64,000 nt of DNA, from positions 1-64,000 of the forward strand of contig NZ_CAJPVI010000034.1 in the NCBI RefSeq assembly GCF_905397435.1. Reading direction: 5' to 3'. Positions 44,186 to 54,072 of the stretch are shown in pieces. The first letter of the stretch is position 1. Each line of letters starts with the position of its first letter. The position numbers and the translations under genes are program-made. The DNA is from Cupriavidus numazuensis (lineage in GTDB: Bacteria; Pseudomonadota; Gammaproteobacteria; Burkholderiales; Burkholderiaceae). The notes below the pieces were generated by a model. That model had not been told where the DNA came from, ran no database searches, and was given only the letters and a program-made list of their open reading frames with translations.

Positions 44186-45376
44186 TCAGAGCGTGCGTGC
44201 GACCAGCTCTTTCATGATCTCGTTCGAGCCACCGTAGATCTTGCCGACACGCGCGTTCGCGTACATACGTGCGATCGGGTATTCGAGCATATAGCCGTAG
44301 CCGCCATGCAACTGCAGGCACTCGTCGATGATTTCGCAGTTGCGTTGCGTGCACCACCACTTGGCCATTGCCGCGGTCGCTGCGTCGAGCTTGCCTTCCA
44401 TCAACCGCACCATGCAGTCGTTCACGAACGTGGCCGCGATGGTCGCATTAGTCTTGCACTCGGCCAGCTTGAAACGCGTGTTCTGCAGGTCGAGCAACGG
44501 CTGACCGAACACCTTGCGCTCGCGCACGTAGTCAGTCGTCAGCTCGATGGCGCGCTGCATGCTCGCCACCGCACCAAGGGCGATGATCATCCGCTCCTGC
44601 GGCAATTGCTGCATGAGCTGGTAGAAGCCTTGCCCCTCCTGCTCGCCGAGCAGGTTCTCGCAAGGCACGATCACGTCGTCGAAGAACAGCTCTGCAGTGT
44701 CCTGGCCCTTCTGTCCGATCTTCTCCAGAATGCGGCCGCGGCGGAACCCCGGCAGATCCCGGGTCTCCACCATGATCAGCGACACCCCGCGCGAACCCGC
44801 TTCCGGATCAGTCTTTGCGATCAGGCAGACGAGGTCGGCGTGATACCCGTTGGTAATGAAGGTCTTTGCACCGTTGATGCGATAGCAATCCCCGTTTTCC
44901 GTCTTCTCGCGCACCGCGCGGGTGCGTACCGATTTGAGATCGGAACCGGCGCCCGGTTCCGACATGGCGATCGCCGCCACCATTTCACCGCTGGCCATCT
45001 GCGGCAGCCATTTCTCCTTCTGCGCCTGTGTGCCGTAGTTGAGCAAGTAGTGGGCCACGATGCCGCTATGCACGTTATTGCCCAGGCTGGTGCAGATGCC
45101 GCGCGCCATTTCCTGCGTGATGACCGCCTCATGCGCAAAGGTGCCGCCACCGCCGCCGTATTCCTCGGGGATGCTTGCGCACAGCAGGCCGATCTGGCCC
45201 GCACGGCGCCAGACGTCGCGGTCGATATAGCCCTGCTCGGCCCAGCGCGATTCGTTCGGCGCCAGTTCACGTTCGACAAAGCGCCGCACCGTGTCCCGGA
45301 ACAGGATCAGGTCTTCGGTCATCCAGGAGGCCTCGGTGGTAGCAGAGGCGACGGCATTCAGTTCGGGAGTTCCCAT
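44186..45376 (-). CDS. Acyl-CoA dehydrogenase
   Basis: A 396-residue full-length acyl-CoA dehydrogenase. Motifs: IPEEYGGGGGTFAHEAVI, IAMSEPGAGSDLKSV, YRINGAKTFITNGYHADL, LQLHGGYGYMLEYPIAR and the tail YGGSNEIMKELVAR. Typical of short- or medium-chain or isovaleryl-type enzymes. Last gene of the minus-strand operon of Bug, ligase, Bug, hydratase and dehydrogenase genes, 186 bases after the hydratase gene, with a terminator behind. Confidence 0.92.
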   Translation of the reverse strand: MGTPELNAVASATTEASWMTEDLILFRDTVRRFVERELAPNESRWAEQGYIDRDVWRRAGQIGLLCASIPEEYGGGGGTFAHEAVITQEMARGICTSLGNNVHSGIVAHYLLNYGTQAQKEKWLPQMASGEMVAAIAMSEPGAGSDLKSVRTRAVREKTENGDCYRINGAKTFITNGYHADLVCLIAKTDPEAGSRGVSLIMVETRDLPGFRRGRILEKIGQKGQDTAELFFDDVIVPCENLLGEQEGQGFYQLMQQLPQERMIIALGAVASMQRAIELTTDYVRERKVFGQPLLDLQNTRFKLAECKTNATIAATFVNDCMVRLMEGKLDAATAAMAKWWCTQRNCEIIDECLQLHGGYGYMLEYPIARMYANARVGKIYGGSNEIMKELVARTL

Positions 45377-45562
45377 GATGTGTATCGACTTCGAAATGCA
45401 GAGGGAAAAGGAGGAAAGGCGGAAGACAGGCGGACGACACGCGGCGTTACCGCTGTCATGCCTCTATATAGATAGGCGTATTTCGTTGAAGCCTTGCGAG
45501 GCAGGAAACGTCCGGCGTGCCGCAGTGCAGCATGCCGGACGCACCCGATTGCTTCGCAGGAC

Positions 45563-46342
45563 TTAGTCAGGCCAGCGATAACGCGGCGGCTGCTTGGACA
45601 GGAAGCGGTTCGCGGCCTCCTGGCGGTATTCCGTGGCGAACGCGATGCCCTGGCCGTCCGCTTCCATGGCCAGCATGCTGTGCAGGTCCTGGTTCAGCGA
45701 CGCATTGAGTGCCTTCTTGGTCAGCGCCAGCGCAACCGGCGAGGCCTCGGTGAAGGCGCGGGCCATCGCACGGGCGCGCTCCTGCAGACTGTCTGCGGGC
45801 ACGATCTCCATGACGATGCCCTGTTCCTGTGCGGCCTCGGCGTTCAGTTCCCGCATGGAGAACATCAGCGCCTTGGCGCGCTGCAGGCCGATCATGCGCG
45901 GCAGAGTGTAGAAAACGCCACAATCCGGAATCAGGCCCAGACGCAGGAACGGCAGCCCGAAGCGGGCGCGCGGCGTGGCCAGGATGATGTCTGCGGTCAG
46001 CGCCAGGCTGAAGCCTGCACCAAAAGCCGCGCCATCCACCGCTGAAATGACAGGGATCTCGAGATTGATCAGCGTCTCCAGCCACGGATGGATATTGCCC
46101 AGCCGCTGGCGCCCCTGCGCGGCGCTGATCTCGCCCTGCATGGAGCTGATGTCCCCGCCCGAGCAGAAGTCAGTGCCGGCACCGGTCAGGATCAGCGCGC
46201 GCACGCTGGTGTCCTGGCGCAGCTGGTGCATCACGTCGCCGATCTCGCGGCGCATGACGCCGTTCAGCGCATTCTTGCGGGCCGGGTAATCCAGCGTGAG
46301 GGTGGCAATACCGTCTTCGACGGCATAGCGAATGGTTTCCAT
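45563..46342 (-). CDS. Enoyl-CoA hydratase/isomerase
   Basis: A 259-residue crotonase-family protein. Segments: GIATLTLDYPARKNALNG, oxyanion-hole FCSGGDISSMQGE, and AVDGAAFGAGFSLALTADI with the second oxyanion Gly. The usual catalytic Glu region is LPRMIGLQRAKAL without a clear acid, so isomerase or other activity is possible. ATG at 46342 after GGAGTC is preferred; an in-frame ATG at 46354 also exists. Lies between a Bug gene and an acyl-CoA dehydrogenase gene. Confidence 0.87.
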   Translation of the reverse strand: METIRYAVEDGIATLTLDYPARKNALNGVMRREIGDVMHQLRQDTSVRALILTGAGTDFCSGGDISSMQGEISAAQGRQRLGNIHPWLETLINLEIPVISAVDGAAFGAGFSLALTADIILATPRARFGLPFLRLGLIPDCGVFYTLPRMIGLQRAKALMFSMRELNAEAAQEQGIVMEIVPADSLQERARAMARAFTEASPVALALTKKALNASLNQDLHSMLAMEADGQGIAFATEYRQEAANRFLSKQPPRYRWPD

Positions 46343-46385
46343 TGATGACTCCATGTAATGCTGCGGTTCGATGCCTGACTGGCGC

Positions 46386-47366
46386 TCAGTCCAGCTGGAT
46401 ATGCGCGTCGCGCACGATCTTGGCCCACTTGGGCATATCGCCCGACACCACGGCGGCCAACTCCTGCGGTGCGGAACCGACTGGCTGAAGGCCCATGCCG
46501 GCCAGCTTCTGGGTGATCTCGGGCAGCTTGACGATGCGCGCGGTCTCGGCGGCAAGGCGCGCGGTCACGTCCTTGGGCGCGTTGGCGGGCAGGAACAGCG
46601 CGAACCAGCCGCTCGGCTCGAAACCCTGCAGGCCCTGCTCCGCAAATGTCGCGACGTTCGGAATGGCCTTGTAGCGCTGCGTGCCCGTGATGCCGAGGAT
46701 CTTAAATTTGCCGCTGGTCAGGTATGGATACGCCGACGTCACATCGACGAACGCCGAGTCGACCTGGCCGCCGAGCAGGTCATTGAGCAGCGGTGCCGCG
46801 CCCTTGTAGGGCACGTGCGTCAGCTCGATGCCCGCCTGTTGCCGCAACAACTCCCCGTGCAGGTGCGACGAAGTGCCGTTACCGTAGGAGCCATAGCTGA
46901 GCTTGCCGGCCTTCGCCAGCGCGATGAACTCGCGCATCGTATTGGCTGGGACGCGGTTGGGCACCACGAACAGATCCGACGACTTGGCGATCAGCGAAAC
47001 GGGCGTGAAGTCCTTGTTCACGTCATACGGCGTACGCTTGTACAGGCTCGGCGACTGGATCAAAGCCGTGATCGCCAGCAGCATCGTGTAGCCGTCGGGC
47101 GTCGACTTGGCGACGATGTCGTTGCCCAGCATGCCACTCGCACCGGGCTTGTTGTCGACCACCACCGGCTGGCCCCACGCCTCGGCCAGCCGCTGGCCGA
47201 TCATGCGGCCCACGGTATCGGTGCCGCCGCCGGCCGGGTACGGCACGACCATACGGATCGGCTTGCTGGGGTAATTCTGGGCCAGTGCCTGGCCCACGTT
47301 GCCCAGCATGGCGGCGCCCGCCAGGGTGCCGGCCTGTGCCAGCCAGGTTCGTCTGCTCTTCTGCAT
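46386..47366 (-). CDS. Bug/TctC-family periplasmic solute-binding protein
   Basis: A 326-residue exported binding protein: twin-Arg-like MQKSRRTWLAQAG signal with cleavage after GQALAQ, then KPIRMVVPYPAGGGTDTVGR, GASGMLGNDIVAKSTPDGYT and VPYKGAAPLLNDLLGGQVDS. ATG at 47366 fits the signal. It sits between an acyl-CoA ligase and an enoyl-CoA hydratase. The operon carries a second Bug gene at 49146, so two related receptors serve one pathway. Confidence 0.9.
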   Translation of the reverse strand: MQKSRRTWLAQAGTLAGAAMLGNVGQALAQNYPSKPIRMVVPYPAGGGTDTVGRMIGQRLAEAWGQPVVVDNKPGASGMLGNDIVAKSTPDGYTMLLAITALIQSPSLYKRTPYDVNKDFTPVSLIAKSSDLFVVPNRVPANTMREFIALAKAGKLSYGSYGNGTSSHLHGELLRQQAGIELTHVPYKGAAPLLNDLLGGQVDSAFVDVTSAYPYLTSGKFKILGITGTQRYKAIPNVATFAEQGLQGFEPSGWFALFLPANAPKDVTARLAAETARIVKLPEITQKLAGMGLQPVGSAPQELAAVVSGDMPKWAKIVRDAHIQLD

Positions 47367-47404
47367 GATGCTGTCTCTCTCCAAAACTCTGTCTGGTTCC
47401 GGTC

Positions 47405-49132
47405 TCACCGGCCTTCCGTGCCCGTCTTGCCCGGGGCCGCCGGTTGCATGGCCTCTTCCTGCAGCGCGCGCCACTGGATCTTGCCGGTGGCCGACTTGGG
47501 CAGGGCGTCGACGAATTCGACGATGCGCGGCACCTTGTAGGCAGCCAGGCGCTCGCGGCACCAGGCCATGATGCGTTCCGGGTCAGCCTCGGGCGTGCCG
47601 CGCGATTCCGCGCGCAGCGCCACCACGGCCTTGACCGTTTCACCGCGATGATCGTCGCGCGCGGCGATCACGCAGGCCTCGTGGATTGCCGGATGCCCGT
47701 AGAGCAGGTTCTCCACCTCGGCCGGCCAGACCTTGAAGCCGGACGCGTTGATCATTCGCTTGAGGCGATCGCGCATGAAGAAGTAGCCCTCTTCGTCCAT
47801 GAAGCCGAGGTCGCCCGTGCGCAGGAAACGCTTGCCATCGACCTCGATGAACGATTCTTCGTTGGCCTCCGGGTTGTTCCAGTAGCCGAGCATCACCTGC
47901 GCGCCATGGGCGACGATCTCGCCGATCTCGCCTTGCGGCAGTTCGGCCAGCGTTTCAGGGTCGACCACGCGCGCGTCCACGCCAAAGGTGGCAATGCCCA
48001 GGCATTCGCGCTTGGGCTTCTGGCGCGGGTTGGACAGCAGGAACGACGCCGTCTCGGTCATGCCATAGGCCTCGACATAAGGCAGGCCGAAGCGCTCCTG
48101 CAGCATATTGGCCACGGCATCGGGCATGGCTGCGCCACCGCCGCCGAGGAACGCCAGGCTGGACAGGTCGCGTTCCGTCACGCCGGGCTGTGCGAAGAAG
48201 TCCACCAGCATGGCCGGCGGCGCGCCCCATACCGAGACGCGATAGCGCTCGATCAGGTCGGCGGCGAGCGAGCGCTCCCAGCGCGGCATCAGCACCACGG
48301 TGGCGCCGAGGTAGATGGGCGAATGCATGCAGTTCTGCATGCCGAGCAGGTGGAACATCGGGGCCACTGCCAGCACCACCGCTTCCGGCGTACTGCTGCG
48401 CCAGACCTGCGAGCCCACCGCGGAGCTCATCATGGTGCCGTGGGTATGCATGCACCCCTTCGGATTGCCGGTCGTGCCCGACGTGTAGGCCAGCATGCAC
48501 AGCGAGTCGTAGCCGGCCTCGTGCGGGCGCGGGCGCTGGCCGGCATTGCTTGCCGCTTCCCAGGCGACGGGCATTGCACCGCTCGGTGCCGCGCTCAGCG
48601 GGGGCGCCGGCTCGCGCAGCCAGGCCGGCACGGGCAAGCCACCATCGTCATGCAGCATGCCCGCATAGTGGTGCACGATCACGTGGCGCAATGCCTTGCC
48701 GTGCAGCGGCGCGACGCGGTCGTACAGTTCGCTGCCGCAGAACACGGCCACGGCACCGCTGTCCGCGACCACGTGTTCCAGTTCGGCCTCGAGCCACATC
48801 GGGTTGGCCGGCACCACCACGGCCTCGGCGCGCAGGATGGCGTAGTACGCCGCGATGAACTGCGGGCAGTTCTGGCTGAACAGCACCACCCGGTCGCCGG
48901 GCTGGATTCCGCAGGTGTGCTGCAGATAACCGGCCATGCGCTCGACCTCATCGAGCAGCGCTGCATAGGAGATCGCGGTGCCGAAGTACTGGATCGCGGT
49001 CTTATCGGGATAGCGGCGCGCGGCCACCTCCAGGTTGTAGAACAGGCTGGTACGCGGCGCATGCAGCGACGCCGGCAAGCCGGCGGGCCAGGCGGGGGAA
49101 CGGTAAGGCTGGGAGGTACTGGCGAACTTCAT
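47405..49132 (-). CDS. AMP-dependent acyl-CoA synthetase/ligase
   Basis: A 575-residue adenylate-forming CoA ligase: AYTSGTTGNPKGCMHTH, AYGMTETASFLLS, FLRTGDLGFMDEEGY, hinge DRLKRMINASGFKVWP and C-terminal PKSATGKIQWRAL with the catalytic Lys. ATG at 49132 is preferred; a TTG at 49153 would overlap the Bug stop. Resembles long-chain or aryl fatty-acid CoA ligases. Flanked on both sides by Bug genes, suggesting that a captured acid is activated here and then passed to the hydratase and dehydrogenase encoded downstream. Confidence 0.9.
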   Translation of the reverse strand: MKFASTSQPYRSPAWPAGLPASLHAPRTSLFYNLEVAARRYPDKTAIQYFGTAISYAALLDEVERMAGYLQHTCGIQPGDRVVLFSQNCPQFIAAYYAILRAEAVVVPANPMWLEAELEHVVADSGAVAVFCGSELYDRVAPLHGKALRHVIVHHYAGMLHDDGGLPVPAWLREPAPPLSAAPSGAMPVAWEAASNAGQRPRPHEAGYDSLCMLAYTSGTTGNPKGCMHTHGTMMSSAVGSQVWRSSTPEAVVLAVAPMFHLLGMQNCMHSPIYLGATVVLMPRWERSLAADLIERYRVSVWGAPPAMLVDFFAQPGVTERDLSSLAFLGGGGAAMPDAVANMLQERFGLPYVEAYGMTETASFLLSNPRQKPKRECLGIATFGVDARVVDPETLAELPQGEIGEIVAHGAQVMLGYWNNPEANEESFIEVDGKRFLRTGDLGFMDEEGYFFMRDRLKRMINASGFKVWPAEVENLLYGHPAIHEACVIAARDDHRGETVKAVVALRAESRGTPEADPERIMAWCRERLAAYKVPRIVEFVDALPKSATGKIQWRALQEEAMQPAAPGKTGTEGR

Positions 49133-49145
49133 GTCAGGCAAAGGC

Positions 49146-50150
49146 TCAGTCAAGACGAATGTTGTGGGTACGGATCACCTTGCCCCAGCGCGCGTAGTCG
49201 GACTGCACGGTCTGGGCAAAGGCATCGGGCGTGCTGCCGGTCAGGATCACGCCCAGTTCGTTCATGCGCGTGCGCACCGCGGGGTCGGCAAGCACCTTGT
49301 TGACGTCGGCCGAGAACTTCTCGACGATCGCGCGCGGCGTGGCGGCGGGCAGCAGCAGGCCGAACCAGCCGAGCGAATCCAGGCCGGCAATGCCAGCTTC
49401 CTTGAACGTCGGCACGTCGGGCAGTTGCGGTGAACGCGAAGCCCCGGTCACGGCAAGCGCGCGCAGGCGCCCGGAGGCGTTGTGGGGCTTGGCGCCCATC
49501 ACGGAGATCACGGCGGATGGCACCTGGCCGCCGAGCAGGTCGTTCAGTTCAGGCGCCTCGCCCTTGTAGGAGACATGGATCATGTCGAGCTTGGCGGTCT
49601 CGTTGAAGATCTCGCCGTAAAGATGGCCGCTCGAACCAGTGCCGTACGAGCCAAAGGAATACTGCTTCGGCTTGGCGCGCACCAGCGCAATGAATTCCTT
49701 CAGGTTCGTGGCCGGCACCGCACCGTTGACGGCGAACACGAGGTTGGTGGTACCAAGCTCCGACACAGGCGCGAAATCCTTCACCGGGTCGAACGGGGCC
49801 TTGGTGTAGAGGCTCGGGGCCTGCACGAGCGTGGTGATGGTGAGCAGCGCGGTATAGCCGTCCGGCTCGGCACGTGCGACCACTTCCGAGCCGATCATGC
49901 TGCTGGCGCCGGGGCGGTTCTCCACCACGACGGGACGCTTCCAGGCCTTGCCCAGACCGTCGGCAATGGCACGCGCCAGGACATCGGTCGCCCCGCCGGC
50001 CGGATACGGGACCACCAGCCGCACGGATTTCGACGGGAAGGCGGCTTGTGCCATGGCCGGTCCGGCGCCAAGCAAGCCGGTTGCGACCCCGCCCAGTGCC
50101 AGCAATCCGGCACCAAAACGCAGCAATGCACTACGACGATCTGCCTGCAT
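49146..50150 (-). CDS. Bug/TctC-family periplasmic solute-binding protein
   Basis: A 334-residue exported receptor with a signal peptide ending in GAGPAMAQA, then KSVRLVVPYPAGGATDVLAR, GASSMIGSEVVARAEPDGYT and SYKGEAPELNDLLGGQVPS. A strong ribosome-binding site AAGGAGACAACC supports ATG at 50150. First gene of the minus-strand operon, divergent from an AraC-type regulator across a 341-base gap. Paralogous to the Bug gene at 46386. Confidence 0.91.
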   Translation of the reverse strand: MQADRRSALLRFGAGLLALGGVATGLLGAGPAMAQAAFPSKSVRLVVPYPAGGATDVLARAIADGLGKAWKRPVVVENRPGASSMIGSEVVARAEPDGYTALLTITTLVQAPSLYTKAPFDPVKDFAPVSELGTTNLVFAVNGAVPATNLKEFIALVRAKPKQYSFGSYGTGSSGHLYGEIFNETAKLDMIHVSYKGEAPELNDLLGGQVPSAVISVMGAKPHNASGRLRALAVTGASRSPQLPDVPTFKEAGIAGLDSLGWFGLLLPAATPRAIVEKFSADVNKVLADPAVRTRMNELGVILTGSTPDAFAQTVQSDYARWGKVIRTHNIRLD

Positions 50151-50491
50151 GTGGTTGTCTCCTTTGTGTTTTTTGTTCGCGGCGAAGGGCTCTGCCCCCT
50201 TTTGCTGACGCCGGCGATGTATCCGTTGGCGTGGCCGTGTCCGGCGTGCCGGTGGCGGTCCGTTCGGTGCGGACCTTTCCACAGCGAGAGGGTGCGCGAT
50301 GGGAGGTGGTCCGGACAATGACCAGACGACCCAAAATGATTGGCCGAATCGCTCAGTTGAAAGGCAGGCTTTGGCAAATCCCGATTGTGCGGTGCGACCC
50401 GGCCGCGATAAGGTCTGCCTCAGGCCACCATGCCGCCAGTTCGCCACTGCCAGGGCAACGCCCGGCGCGCCCCAACACGACGAGGAGACTC
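50151..50491. other. Divergent intergenic region, Bug operon and AraC-family gene
   Basis: No gene recognised. It should hold promoters for both flanking genes and binding sites for the regulator. The right edge holds CGAGGAGAC, the regulator's ribosome-binding site. No clear operator repeat stood out. Confidence 0.5.
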
Positions 50492-51640
50492 ATGCACATC
50501 GTTGCCACGCCCGCTCACCGGCATCCCGTGCCGGGCATGCCGCGCAGCATCGCCGCGCCGGGTCCGGCGTTGGCCGGCACCGCCGGCACGGTCATGACAC
50601 CGCTGGCCGCAGCGCCCGCGCCGGCGCGCCACACGATCGCCATCCACCACGTCCAGCAGATCGTGCTCGGCGTGCGCCGGCTCGGCGGCGATATCGATGC
50701 GCTGCTGCGCCGCGCAGCCATCTCGCCGGCACTGCTGGCATCGCCCACCGCGCGCGTCACGCAAGACCAGTACGCCGCACTGATCCGCACGCTGCGCCGC
50801 ATCACGCGCGACGAACTGTGGGGCCTGCTCAGCCGCCCCGTGCCGCCGGGGGTGTTCGCCCAGGCTGCCAGCGCAATGATCCACTGCGCGACGCTGGAGG
50901 AGGCGATCCAGGCCGGCCTGCGCCAGTACCGGCTGCACATCGGCGACTTCACGCCACGGTTGCACCGCAGCGAAGATGGCAAGACCGTTTCCGTCCAACT
51001 GCATGCGCACGCGCCCGCGTCGCCGTGCCACGTGTTCGCCGAGTCGACGTTCGTGTTCCACGCCTACGGCCTGATTAACTGGCTGGTGGCACGGCGCATG
51101 CCGCTGGCCCGCGTTGACCTGAGCGCGGGGCCGCCCAAGGGGCAGACCGACACCGAGCGCATTTTCAACACGACGGTCCGGTACGGGCAGCCCTGCACGG
51201 CGCTGCATTTCGACGCCGCCTGGCTGCGGCTGCCGGTGATGCAGGATGCCACCGGCCTCGGCGAATTCCTGCGCGAGGCGCCGCACAAGTTGCTGGTGCG
51301 CTACCGCGACAACAGTTGCCTGGCCGAACGCATCCGCCTGCACCTGCGCTCGCACCTCGACGACGAACTGCCTTCGCTCGAGCAGATGGCGCAGATGCTG
51401 CGCCTGACGCCGCAAACGCTGCGCCGCCGGCTGCGCGACGAAGGGCGCGGCTACCAGAACATCAAGGACAACCTGCGGCGCGACGTGGCGATCGGCATGC
51501 TCGAGCGCTCCGATCTCTCGCTGCAGCAGGTCGCGCTGCGGCTCGGCTTCTCGGAGCCCAGCACCTTCCACCGCGCGTTCAAGAAATGGACGGGCGTGGC
51601 GCCGGGCGAATACCGGCAGCTCGCAAGCGCCGGCAGCTGA
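50492..51640 (+). CDS. AraC-family transcriptional regulator
   Basis: A 382-residue regulator. The C-terminal AraC helix-turn-helix is clear: MAQMLRLTPQTLRRRLRDEG for the first helix pair, then LSLQQVALRLGFSEPSTFHR and AFKKWTGVAPGEYR. The N-terminal 250 residues match the arabinose-binding-like domain used by OruR/ArgR-type members. ATG at 50492 follows CGAGGAGAC; the long upstream frame is an artefact of high GC. It diverges from the operon at 44-50 kb and likely controls it. Confidence 0.88.
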   Translation: MHIVATPAHRHPVPGMPRSIAAPGPALAGTAGTVMTPLAAAPAPARHTIAIHHVQQIVLGVRRLGGDIDALLRRAAISPALLASPTARVTQDQYAALIRTLRRITRDELWGLLSRPVPPGVFAQAASAMIHCATLEEAIQAGLRQYRLHIGDFTPRLHRSEDGKTVSVQLHAHAPASPCHVFAESTFVFHAYGLINWLVARRMPLARVDLSAGPPKGQTDTERIFNTTVRYGQPCTALHFDAAWLRLPVMQDATGLGEFLREAPHKLLVRYRDNSCLAERIRLHLRSHLDDELPSLEQMAQMLRLTPQTLRRRLRDEGRGYQNIKDNLRRDVAIGMLERSDLSLQQVALRLGFSEPSTFHRAFKKWTGVAPGEYRQLASAGS

Positions 51641-51664
51641 CCAGCCGTCAAGACCAGCGCAAAC

Positions 51665-51700
51665 AAAAAAAGCCGGCGATGACAACGCCATCGCCGGCTT
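51665..51700 (-). terminator. Rho-independent terminator of the CoA-transferase/SDR unit
   Basis: Stem AAGCCGGCGATG / CATCGCCGGCTT around a seven-base loop, with a run of A on the plus strand (T-tract on the minus strand), 28 bases after the CoA-transferase stop. Confidence 0.85.
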
Positions 51701-51727
51701 GACCCTATCGGGCTTTCACGTACGCGG

Positions 51728-52963
51728 TCAGACCACGCCCTGCTCCCGCAGTGCAGCGATCCGCTCCGCGGACAAACCGAGCACTTCAGCCAGCACACGT
51801 TCCGTGTGTTCGCCAAGGCGCGGCGGCGGCGCGTCATATTGCACCGGCGTGCTCGACAGCCGTAGCGGGCTCTTGACGGTCGGGCAGATCGCACCGTCCT
51901 TGCGTACCAGATCGACCTGCAGTTCGCGATGACGGACCTGCGGGTCGTCGAGCACCTGCGCATAGTCGTTGATCGGCCCGCACGGAATGCCCTGTGCCTC
52001 CAGCGCTTCGACCCAGTGCGCGGTGGGACGGGTGCGCATATGGGCCTCGAGCATCGGCACCAGCAATTCGCGATGGATGATACGACCCGAGCCCGTGGCG
52101 AAGCGCTCGTCGGCGGCCAGATCCGGACGTTCGATACCACGGCAATACGCCTGCCACTGGCCGTCGTTCCCGGCCGCCACGATCATGTAGCCGTCCGACG
52201 TCGCAAAGACGTGGTACGGCACCATGTTCGCGTGCGCATTGCCATAGCGCGGCATGGCCTGGCCGGTGATGCGCTGCGCGATGATCGGCGTCGCGCCCAC
52301 GGCCACCACGGCATCGAGCAGCGCCATGTCGATATGCTGGCCCTCGCCGGTGCGCTCGGCATGCCGCAATGCGGCAAGCACAGCCACGGTCGCATACATG
52401 CCGGTCAGCACGTCCACCACCGCCACACCGACCTTCTGCGGACCGCCGCCAGGCAAGTCGTCACGCTCGCCGGTCACGCTCATCAGTCCGCCGATGCCCT
52501 GGAAGATGAAGTCGTAGCCCGGCTTGTGCGCGCTCGGGCCGGTCTGGCCATAGCCGGTGATCGAGCAATAGACCAGCGCCGGATTGATCGCCTTCAGGCT
52601 CTCAAAGTCGAGCCCGTAGCGCTTCAGGTCCCCGACCTTGTAGTTCTCGAGGACGATGTGCGACTTGGCCGCGAGCTCGCGCACGATCGCCTGCCCTTCC
52701 GGGCTGGCGATGTCGAGCGTGAGCGACTGCTTGCCGCGGTTGGCGCCGGCAAAGTAGGTGGCATCGCGCGAAGGCTGGCCTTCGGGATCCGGCAACCATG
52801 GCGGGCCCCAGGAGCGCGTGTCGTCGCCGACCCGGGGGCGTTCCACCTTGATCACTTCGGCGCCGAGGTCCGCCAGGTTCTGCGCGCACCACGGCCCGGC
52901 CAGGATGCGCGACAGGTCGAGCACCCGGACACCGGCCAGTGCGCCTTGCATGGCGGGCGCCAT
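51728..52963 (-). CDS. Class III CoA-transferase (CaiB/BaiF family)
   Basis: A 411-residue family III CoA-transferase: LAGVRVLDLSRILAGPW, LADLGAEVIKVERP, the nucleophile Asp in KPGYDFIFQG and the tail PPRLGEHTERVLAEVLG. Closest in style to succinyl-CoA-dependent transferases. Its start follows the SDR stop with one base between, so the two are co-translated. A terminator follows the stop. Confidence 0.9.
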   Translation of the reverse strand: MAPAMQGALAGVRVLDLSRILAGPWCAQNLADLGAEVIKVERPRVGDDTRSWGPPWLPDPEGQPSRDATYFAGANRGKQSLTLDIASPEGQAIVRELAAKSHIVLENYKVGDLKRYGLDFESLKAINPALVYCSITGYGQTGPSAHKPGYDFIFQGIGGLMSVTGERDDLPGGGPQKVGVAVVDVLTGMYATVAVLAALRHAERTGEGQHIDMALLDAVVAVGATPIIAQRITGQAMPRYGNAHANMVPYHVFATSDGYMIVAAGNDGQWQAYCRGIERPDLAADERFATGSGRIIHRELLVPMLEAHMRTRPTAHWVEALEAQGIPCGPINDYAQVLDDPQVRHRELQVDLVRKDGAICPTVKSPLRLSSTPVQYDAPPPRLGEHTERVLAEVLGLSAERIAALREQGVV

Positions 52964-52964
52964 C

Positions 52965-53879
52965 TCAGATCGGGTCCCAGCTGATCACGTCGGGCGAGCG
53001 CTCGAGCTTGAAGAAGCTGTTGCGCATGGCCGGCATGGCGATCTCGCCGATCGATTCCGGCGTCCAGCCTTCGCTCATGTGCACCGAGCGCACCGGGCGC
53101 GGCTGGCTCATCAGGATGATTTCGTTGGCGCGCACGGCGAAGATCTGGCCGTTGACCTCGGCTGCCTCCGGGCTGGCCAGGTAGACCGCCACGGGGCCGA
53201 TCTTGCCGGCTTCCATCTTCTGCAGCTTGGCCACACGCGCCTTTTCCTCCGGCGTTTCGGCCGGGATCGAGCTGGTCATGCGGCTCCATGCGAACGGCGC
53301 GATGCAGTTCGAGCGCACGTTGAAGCGCTGCATGTCGAGTGCGATCGACTTCGACAGCGCGGCGATACCGAGCTTGGCGGCCGAGTAGTTGGCCTGGCCC
53401 AGGTTGCCGATCAGGCCCGAGGTCGACGTCATGTGCACAAAGGCGCCGCCCTCCTGGTCCTTGAAATAGTTGGCCGCCGCACGGCTCACGAAGAAGGTGC
53501 CGTGCAGGTGCACGTCGATGACCGAACGCCATTCCTCTTCATTCATCTTGAAGAACATGCGGTCGCGCAGGTTGCCGGCGTTGTTGACCACGGCATCGAT
53601 GCGGCCGAAGTTATCGAGCGCGCACTGGACGATGGCGTTGGCACCATTCCAGGTCGACACGCTGTCGGTGTTCGCCACGGCCTCGCCGCCGGCCGCGCGG
53701 ATTTCTTCCACCACGCGCTGTGCGGGACCGGCATCGCCGCCTTCGCCGGTCATCGAGACGCCGAGGTCGTTGACCACGACCTTGGCACCGGCAGCTGCCA
53801 TCGCCAGCGCGATGCCGCGCCCGATTCCACCACCAGCGCCCGTTACCAGCGCTACCTTGCCTGCCATCAAACCGCTCAT
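52965..53879 (-). CDS. SDR-family dehydrogenase, MFE-2-like hydroxyacyl-CoA dehydrogenase
   Basis: A 304-residue SDR resembling the (3R)-hydroxyacyl-CoA dehydrogenase domain of peroxisomal multifunctional enzyme 2: TGAGGGIGRGIA, NNAGNLRDRMFFKM, HLHGTFFV and active-site ANYSAAK. ATG at 53879 follows AGAGGAG. First gene of a two-gene unit with the CoA-transferase, divergent from a LysR gene. The length beyond 250 residues is a C-terminal extension typical of this group. Confidence 0.87.
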   Translation of the reverse strand: MSGLMAGKVALVTGAGGGIGRGIALAMAAAGAKVVVNDLGVSMTGEGGDAGPAQRVVEEIRAAGGEAVANTDSVSTWNGANAIVQCALDNFGRIDAVVNNAGNLRDRMFFKMNEEEWRSVIDVHLHGTFFVSRAAANYFKDQEGGAFVHMTSTSGLIGNLGQANYSAAKLGIAALSKSIALDMQRFNVRSNCIAPFAWSRMTSSIPAETPEEKARVAKLQKMEAGKIGPVAVYLASPEAAEVNGQIFAVRANEIILMSQPRPVRSVHMSEGWTPESIGEIAMPAMRNSFFKLERSPDVISWDPI

Positions 53880-54072
53880 TGCGTTGCTCCTCTGAATGCT
53901 TTTCCCGGTCACCAGACCGCGTTTCTGGCGACAATAACGGCCGCCCGCGACGGCCGTGCCAGTCGCAGGCAAGCATGTCCGGATGTTATTGCCACGCTAG
54001 ATACGATAAATTGGCGGCTGAAACATTGGAATTCACGAATCGCAAAAGTGGCCTTTGGCCTGACGGAACCCC